A stretch of DNA of 64,000 nt from Amycolatopsis acidicola. Lineage in GTDB: Bacteria > Actinomycetota > Actinomycetes > Mycobacteriales > Pseudonocardiaceae. The notes under the pieces were generated by a model. It searched no databases. It was given only the letters and a program-made list of their open reading frames with translations, and had not been told where the DNA came from. Both the position numbers and the translations under genes were made by a program. Location: positions 1 through 64,000 of the forward strand of contig NZ_VMNW02000003.1 in the NCBI RefSeq assembly GCF_007713735.2. The letters are read 5' to 3'. Shown piece after piece: positions 60,656-64,000 of this stretch (position 1 is the stretch's first letter; every line of letters begins with the position of its first letter).

Positions 60656-61860
60656 GGCGAGCCGCCATCGTGAGTCCGGTGCGCACGCCGGTGGGTGCCT
60701 TCGGCGGCGCCTTGCGTCGCGTTCCGGCCGAGGAGCTGGCCGCGGCCGTGCTGAAGGAGCTGCTCTCTCGGTCCACTGTGGACCCCGAGCGGATCGAAGA
60801 CGTGGTGTTCGCGCAGTCCTACGCCAACTCGGAGGCGCCGTGCATCGGCCGGTGGGCAGCGCTGCACGCCGGTTTGCCGGTCGAGGTTCCCGGTCTGCAG
60901 ACGGACCGGCGCTGTGGTGGTGGACTGCAGGCGGTCGTGACGGCCGCGATGATGGTCCAGACGGGCGCGGCCGACGTTGTCGTGGCCGGTGGCGTGGAGA
61001 GCATGAGCTCGATCGAGCACTACACCACCAGTGTTCGCTGGGGCAGCCGGTCAGGCAACGTGGCGCTCTACGACCGCCTCGACCGCGGGCGCGAGCGTTC
61101 CCAGCCGGAATGGCGATTCGGCCCGATCAGCGGAATGATCGAAACCGCCGAGAACGTGGCCGAGCGCCACGGCGTCACCCGCGAGCAGGCGGACGCTTTC
61201 GCGGCACGCAGCCACCAGCGCGCTGCCGCCGCCTGGCGGGACGGCAAGTTCGCCGACGAGGTCATCGCGGTCCAAGTCCCCCAGCGCAAGGGAGACCCGC
61301 TGCCCTTCACCGAGGACGAGGGTGTCCGCCCGGATTCCACACCTGACTCATTGGCCAGGCTGCGGCCGATCACGCCGGGTGGCACGGTGACGGCGGGCAA
61401 TGCCAGCCAGCAGAACGACGCCGCGGCAGCCTGCCTGATCGTTGCCGAAGACAAGCTCGGTGAGCTTGGCCTGGAACCGCTCGGTTTCCTGCGCGGCTGG
61501 TCAGCCGCGGGATGTGACCCGGCCACCATGGGCCTGGGACCCGTGCCCGCGGTCGCCAAGCTGTTCGACCGCACCGGCGTCACCTTCGACGATCTCGACC
61601 TGATCGAGGTGAACGAGGCCTTCGCCTGCCAGGTGCTCGGCGTGCTCAAAGGCTGGGGTGTCAAGGAAGACGAGGTCGAGGCCCGGTTGAACGTGAACGG
61701 ATCGGGCATCTCGCTCGGCCATCCCATCGGGGCCACCGGGGTACGGATCTTGACCACCGTGCTGCACGAGTTGCGTCGCCGCAAAGGAAACCTCGCGCTG
61801 GAAACCATGTGCATCGGCGGCGGGCAAGGCATGGCGGCACTGTTCGAAGGGGTCTCATGA
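60652..61860 (+). CDS. Thiolase (acetyl-CoA acyltransferase)
   Basis: 402-aa degradative thiolase. Nucleophile Cys in DRRCGGGLQAVV, His in GHPIGATGVRI, second Cys in MCIGGGQGMA. Probably the terminal C-C cleaving enzyme of the pathway branch encoded in this operon. ATGA overlaps on both sides. Confidence 0.95.
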   Translation: MRRAAIVSPVRTPVGAFGGALRRVPAEELAAAVLKELLSRSTVDPERIEDVVFAQSYANSEAPCIGRWAALHAGLPVEVPGLQTDRRCGGGLQAVVTAAMMVQTGAADVVVAGGVESMSSIEHYTTSVRWGSRSGNVALYDRLDRGRERSQPEWRFGPISGMIETAENVAERHGVTREQADAFAARSHQRAAAAWRDGKFADEVIAVQVPQRKGDPLPFTEDEGVRPDSTPDSLARLRPITPGGTVTAGNASQQNDAAAACLIVAEDKLGELGLEPLGFLRGWSAAGCDPATMGLGPVPAVAKLFDRTGVTFDDLDLIEVNEAFACQVLGVLKGWGVKEDEVEARLNVNGSGISLGHPIGATGVRILTTVLHELRRRKGNLALETMCIGGGQGMAALFEGVS

Positions 61861-63182
61861 GCACACTCCTCGCCTACTCGGCCTATCTGCCCAAACATCG
61901 GCTTCGATTGTCTGAAAAGGACAATCGGGTTGCCGCCTCCTTCGACGAGGACAGCACGACGATGGCCGTCGAGGCCGCGTCCGCGCTGCTGCGTGACCAC
62001 GACGCCGCGCCGGAAGTCCTGTATTTCGCGACCACTTCGCCGGCGTACTTCGACAAGACCAACGCGTCGGCCATCCACGCGGCTCTCGGGTTGCCTCAGG
62101 CGGTGTTCGCCGCCGACCTCGCCGGTTCGGCTCGCTCGGGTTTCGCCGCGTGGCGGGCGGCGCGAGCGGCGGGCGGGCTGGCCGTTGTCGCGGACGTGCG
62201 GACCGGACGGCCCGGGTCCGGCGACGAACGCGGTGGAGGCGACGGCGCCGTGGCTTTCCTGTTCGGCGACGAACCGGAAGGCATCGCCGAGGTGTTGGCG
62301 GAGCATTCCCTTTCAGCCGAGCTGCTCGACCGCTGGCGTCAACCCGGCGACGCGGCAGGTGGCCAGTGGGAGGAGCGGTTCGGTCTTGAGACCTATCTGC
62401 CGCTGCTGCGGCAAACGGCGGTCGAAGCGCTGAAGCTGGCGGGGCTCGGCGAGGCTGACCACGTGGTCGTCGTGTCGCCGAACTCCGGTGTGCGTAAGCA
62501 GGCGGCTCGTGTGTTTCCCGGCGCCACGTCCTCGCCCATCGGCCATTCGGGGGCAGCGGACTTCGCGCTCGGGCTGGCGGACGTGCTCGACCGGGCGGGC
62601 GTGGGGGAGACGGTGCTGATTTTGTCGGCTGCGGACGGTTGCGACGCCATCGTCTTGCGGACCACGGAACGTCTTCCGGCGGCCCGGCAGGCGCGGTCCG
62701 TGGCTGGGCAGCTCGCTGACGGCGTCGAAGTCCCTTACCTGACTTACCTGAACTGGCGAGGATGGCTCGAACGTGAGCCACCACGCCGGCCGGAGCCGGA
62801 CCTGCCCGCCGCTCCGCCCAGCTCGCGTACGGCGGCCTGGAAGTTCTCCTTTACCGGCAGTGCCTGCGGCAGCTGCGGGTTCGTGCACCTGCCTCCGCAA
62901 CGCGGGTGCAAGAAATGCGGATCCGTGGACGAGATGGAACCCCGCCGGCTCGCGTCCGCACAGGGCACCGTCGCCACCTACACCGTCGACCGGCTCGCGT
63001 TTTCCCCGTCCCCGCCCCTGATCGAGGCTGTCGTCGATTTCGACGGCGGCGGCCGGTACACACTCGAAGTTGCCGACGCGCTGCCGGAAGAGCTCGCGGT
63101 CGGCACCCGGGTTGGCCTGTCCTTTCGCCGCCTGTTCACCGCCGGCGGTGTGCACAACTACTTCTGGAAGGCGCGCTTGTGA
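61857..63182 (+). CDS. HMG-CoA synthase-like / DUF35 (OB-fold, zinc ribbon) fusion
   Basis: 441-aa protein. Residues 1-290 have a thiolase-like fold related to HMG-CoA synthase and KAS III. The nucleophilic Cys position reads DLAGSARSGF, without cysteine. From about 325 a DUF35 zinc ribbon follows (Cys337, Cys340, Cys351, Cys354: CGSC and CKKC) with an OB-fold to the end. DUF35 proteins pair with lipid-transfer thiolases as hydratase or aldolase partners in steroid side-chain loss. The next gene encodes such a thiolase, overlapping by GTGA, so a complex is likely. Confidence 0.85.
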   Translation: MSTLLAYSAYLPKHRLRLSEKDNRVAASFDEDSTTMAVEAASALLRDHDAAPEVLYFATTSPAYFDKTNASAIHAALGLPQAVFAADLAGSARSGFAAWRAARAAGGLAVVADVRTGRPGSGDERGGGDGAVAFLFGDEPEGIAEVLAEHSLSAELLDRWRQPGDAAGGQWEERFGLETYLPLLRQTAVEALKLAGLGEADHVVVVSPNSGVRKQAARVFPGATSSPIGHSGAADFALGLADVLDRAGVGETVLILSAADGCDAIVLRTTERLPAARQARSVAGQLADGVEVPYLTYLNWRGWLEREPPRRPEPDLPAAPPSSRTAAWKFSFTGSACGSCGFVHLPPQRGCKKCGSVDEMEPRRLASAQGTVATYTVDRLAFSPSPPLIEAVVDFDGGGRYTLEVADALPEELAVGTRVGLSFRRLFTAGGVHNYFWKARL

Positions 63183-64000
63183 GCAGCAAGGGAATCCGTG
63201 ACCGCGTCGCCGTCGTCGGGATGGGCTGCACGCGGTTCGGCGAGCATTGGGCGTCCTCGGCCGAAGACATGCTGGTCGATGCTGCTGGAGAGGTCTTCGA
63301 GACGACGCCGGTCGCCCGCGACGACGTGGATGCCTACTGGCTGGGCACCCTGGGGTCGGGGCAGTCCGGTCTCACACTCAGCAAGGCGTTGTCGCTGGAC
63401 TACAAGCCTGTTTCGCGCGTGGAGAACTACTGCGCGACCGGATCGGAGGCATTCCGCAACGCCTGCTACGCGGTGGCGTCGGGCGCCTACGACCGAGTCA
63501 TGGCGATCGGGGTGGAAAAGCTCAAGGACTCCGGGTTTTCCGGGCTGCTGCGGGCCGATCCGCCGGGGGACGGGACGGCCCCCGAGCTGAGCCTGACCGC
63601 GCCGGCGGCCTTCTCCTTGCTCGATCCGGCCTACTGCGCACGATATTCGGTGGACCCGGCCGACATGCGGTCGGCGATGACCCATGTGGCCTGGAAGAAC
63701 CACGACAACGGCACCCGAAACCCCAAGGCGCAGTTCCGGTCCGGGGTGACGAAGGAGAAGATCGAGCGCGCACCGAAGGTGGCCGGAAGGCTCGGCGTCT
63801 TCGACTGTTCCGGAGTCTCCGACGGCGCCGCCGCGGCTCTGATCGTCCGGGCCGAAGACGCGTTCGAGTACACGGACCGCCCGATGTTCGTCAAAGGCCT
63901 GGCACTGGCCGCGGGGCCGGCGCTGGGCGCGTCCGACAGCGAATACGACTACACGACCTTCCCGGAAGTCGTCCGCAGCGCACGGGACGCTTTCGCGCAG
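63179..64000 (+). CDS. Lipid-transfer protein/thiolase (Ltp-like), partial at window end
   Basis: The first 274 codons of a non-specific lipid-transfer-type thiolase, open at the right edge. Start RVAVVGMGCTRFGEHW, the nucleophilic Cys85 in VENYCATGSEAFRN, and VFDCSGVSDGAAAALIVRAE in the middle. GTG at 63179 overlaps the stop of the HMGS/DUF35 gene. In steroid catabolism Ltp-type proteins act with DUF35 domains as thiolase or retro-aldolase. Here the Cys is kept, so thiolase action is more likely. Confidence 0.9.
   Translation, partial: MSSKGIRDRVAVVGMGCTRFGEHWASSAEDMLVDAAGEVFETTPVARDDVDAYWLGTLGSGQSGLTLSKALSLDYKPVSRVENYCATGSEAFRNACYAVASGAYDRVMAIGVEKLKDSGFSGLLRADPPGDGTAPELSLTAPAAFSLLDPAYCARYSVDPADMRSAMTHVAWKNHDNGTRNPKAQFRSGVTKEKIERAPKVAGRLGVFDCSGVSDGAAAALIVRAEDAFEYTDRPMFVKGLALAAGPALGASDSEYDYTTFPEVVRSARDAFAQ

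Noticed and set aside
1-64000. CRISPR array, rRNA, tRNA or secondary-metabolite assembly line
   Set aside because: No regularly spaced repeats, no tRNA-like or rRNA-like sequence and no PKS/NRPS domains were seen in either strand by eye.

Overview
The window is very GC-rich, with GTG starts, 1-4 nt stop/start overlaps and little intergenic space. Its gene content is actinobacterial: DUF3000 beside RNase D, hemE-hemG(cgoX)-hemQ of the coproporphyrin heme route, a PASTA-less Ser/Thr kinase, a stand-alone LigD-type polymerase, an MCE locus and many GntR/XRE/BTAD remnants. It looks like chromosome of a Pseudonocardiales organism, Amycolatopsis-like; that assignment is an impression, not a database match. 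I saw no rRNA, tRNA or CRISPR array.

Layout. (1) 0-13 kb, core genes: RNase D, a LuxR-type response regulator, DUF3000, the heme genes hemE-hemG-hemQ followed by a CaiB-type CoA transferase and a baeRF-like protein, msrB, a small membrane protein, a Ser/Thr kinase with no normal start codon, a VTT/DedA membrane protein and a LigD-like primase-polymerase. (2) 13-19 kb, an accessory scar: a frameshifted tyrosine recombinase, IclR, XRE/BTAD and GntR remnants, a small-protein operon, and an intact ArsR/MFS pair. (3) 19-64 kb, one large catabolic block: a phosphotransferase; orphan oxidase subunits III and IV; SCP2, ECF sigma, acyl-CoA ligase and P450; SDR and aldehyde dehydrogenase; a soluble histidine kinase and regulator; an MCE importer operon (YrbEA, YrbEB, ATPase, MceA-F) that continues into an MmpL/RND protein, a membrane-anchored parvulin and a 71-residue membrane protein; quinone oxidoreductase; acyl-CoA dehydrogenase and thiolase; TetR and SDR; MaoC, SDR, four enoyl-CoA hydratases and two ligases; a Rieske dioxygenase (alpha, beta and a small protein); a CoA transferase, a thiolase, an HMGS-like/DUF35 fusion and a lipid-transfer thiolase cut by the window end.

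How it may work (inference). The MCE system would import a hydrophobic compound. Ligases would make the CoA ester, the P450 and the Rieske oxygenase would oxidise it, and acyl-CoA dehydrogenase, hydratases, SDRs and thiolases would shorten it. The substrate cannot be named: genes diagnostic for steroid rings (kstD, hsaC, kshA) are not in the window.

The strongest new signal is a 17-nt AT-rich motif found at seven promoters spread from 19.0 to 55.7 kb and seen nowhere else in the window by eye. It marks almost every transcription unit of the catabolic block except the MCE operon, so it probably defines a regulon, possibly of the TetR protein at 48.1-48.8 kb. The MCE operon instead follows its own two-component pair and a perfect palindrome.
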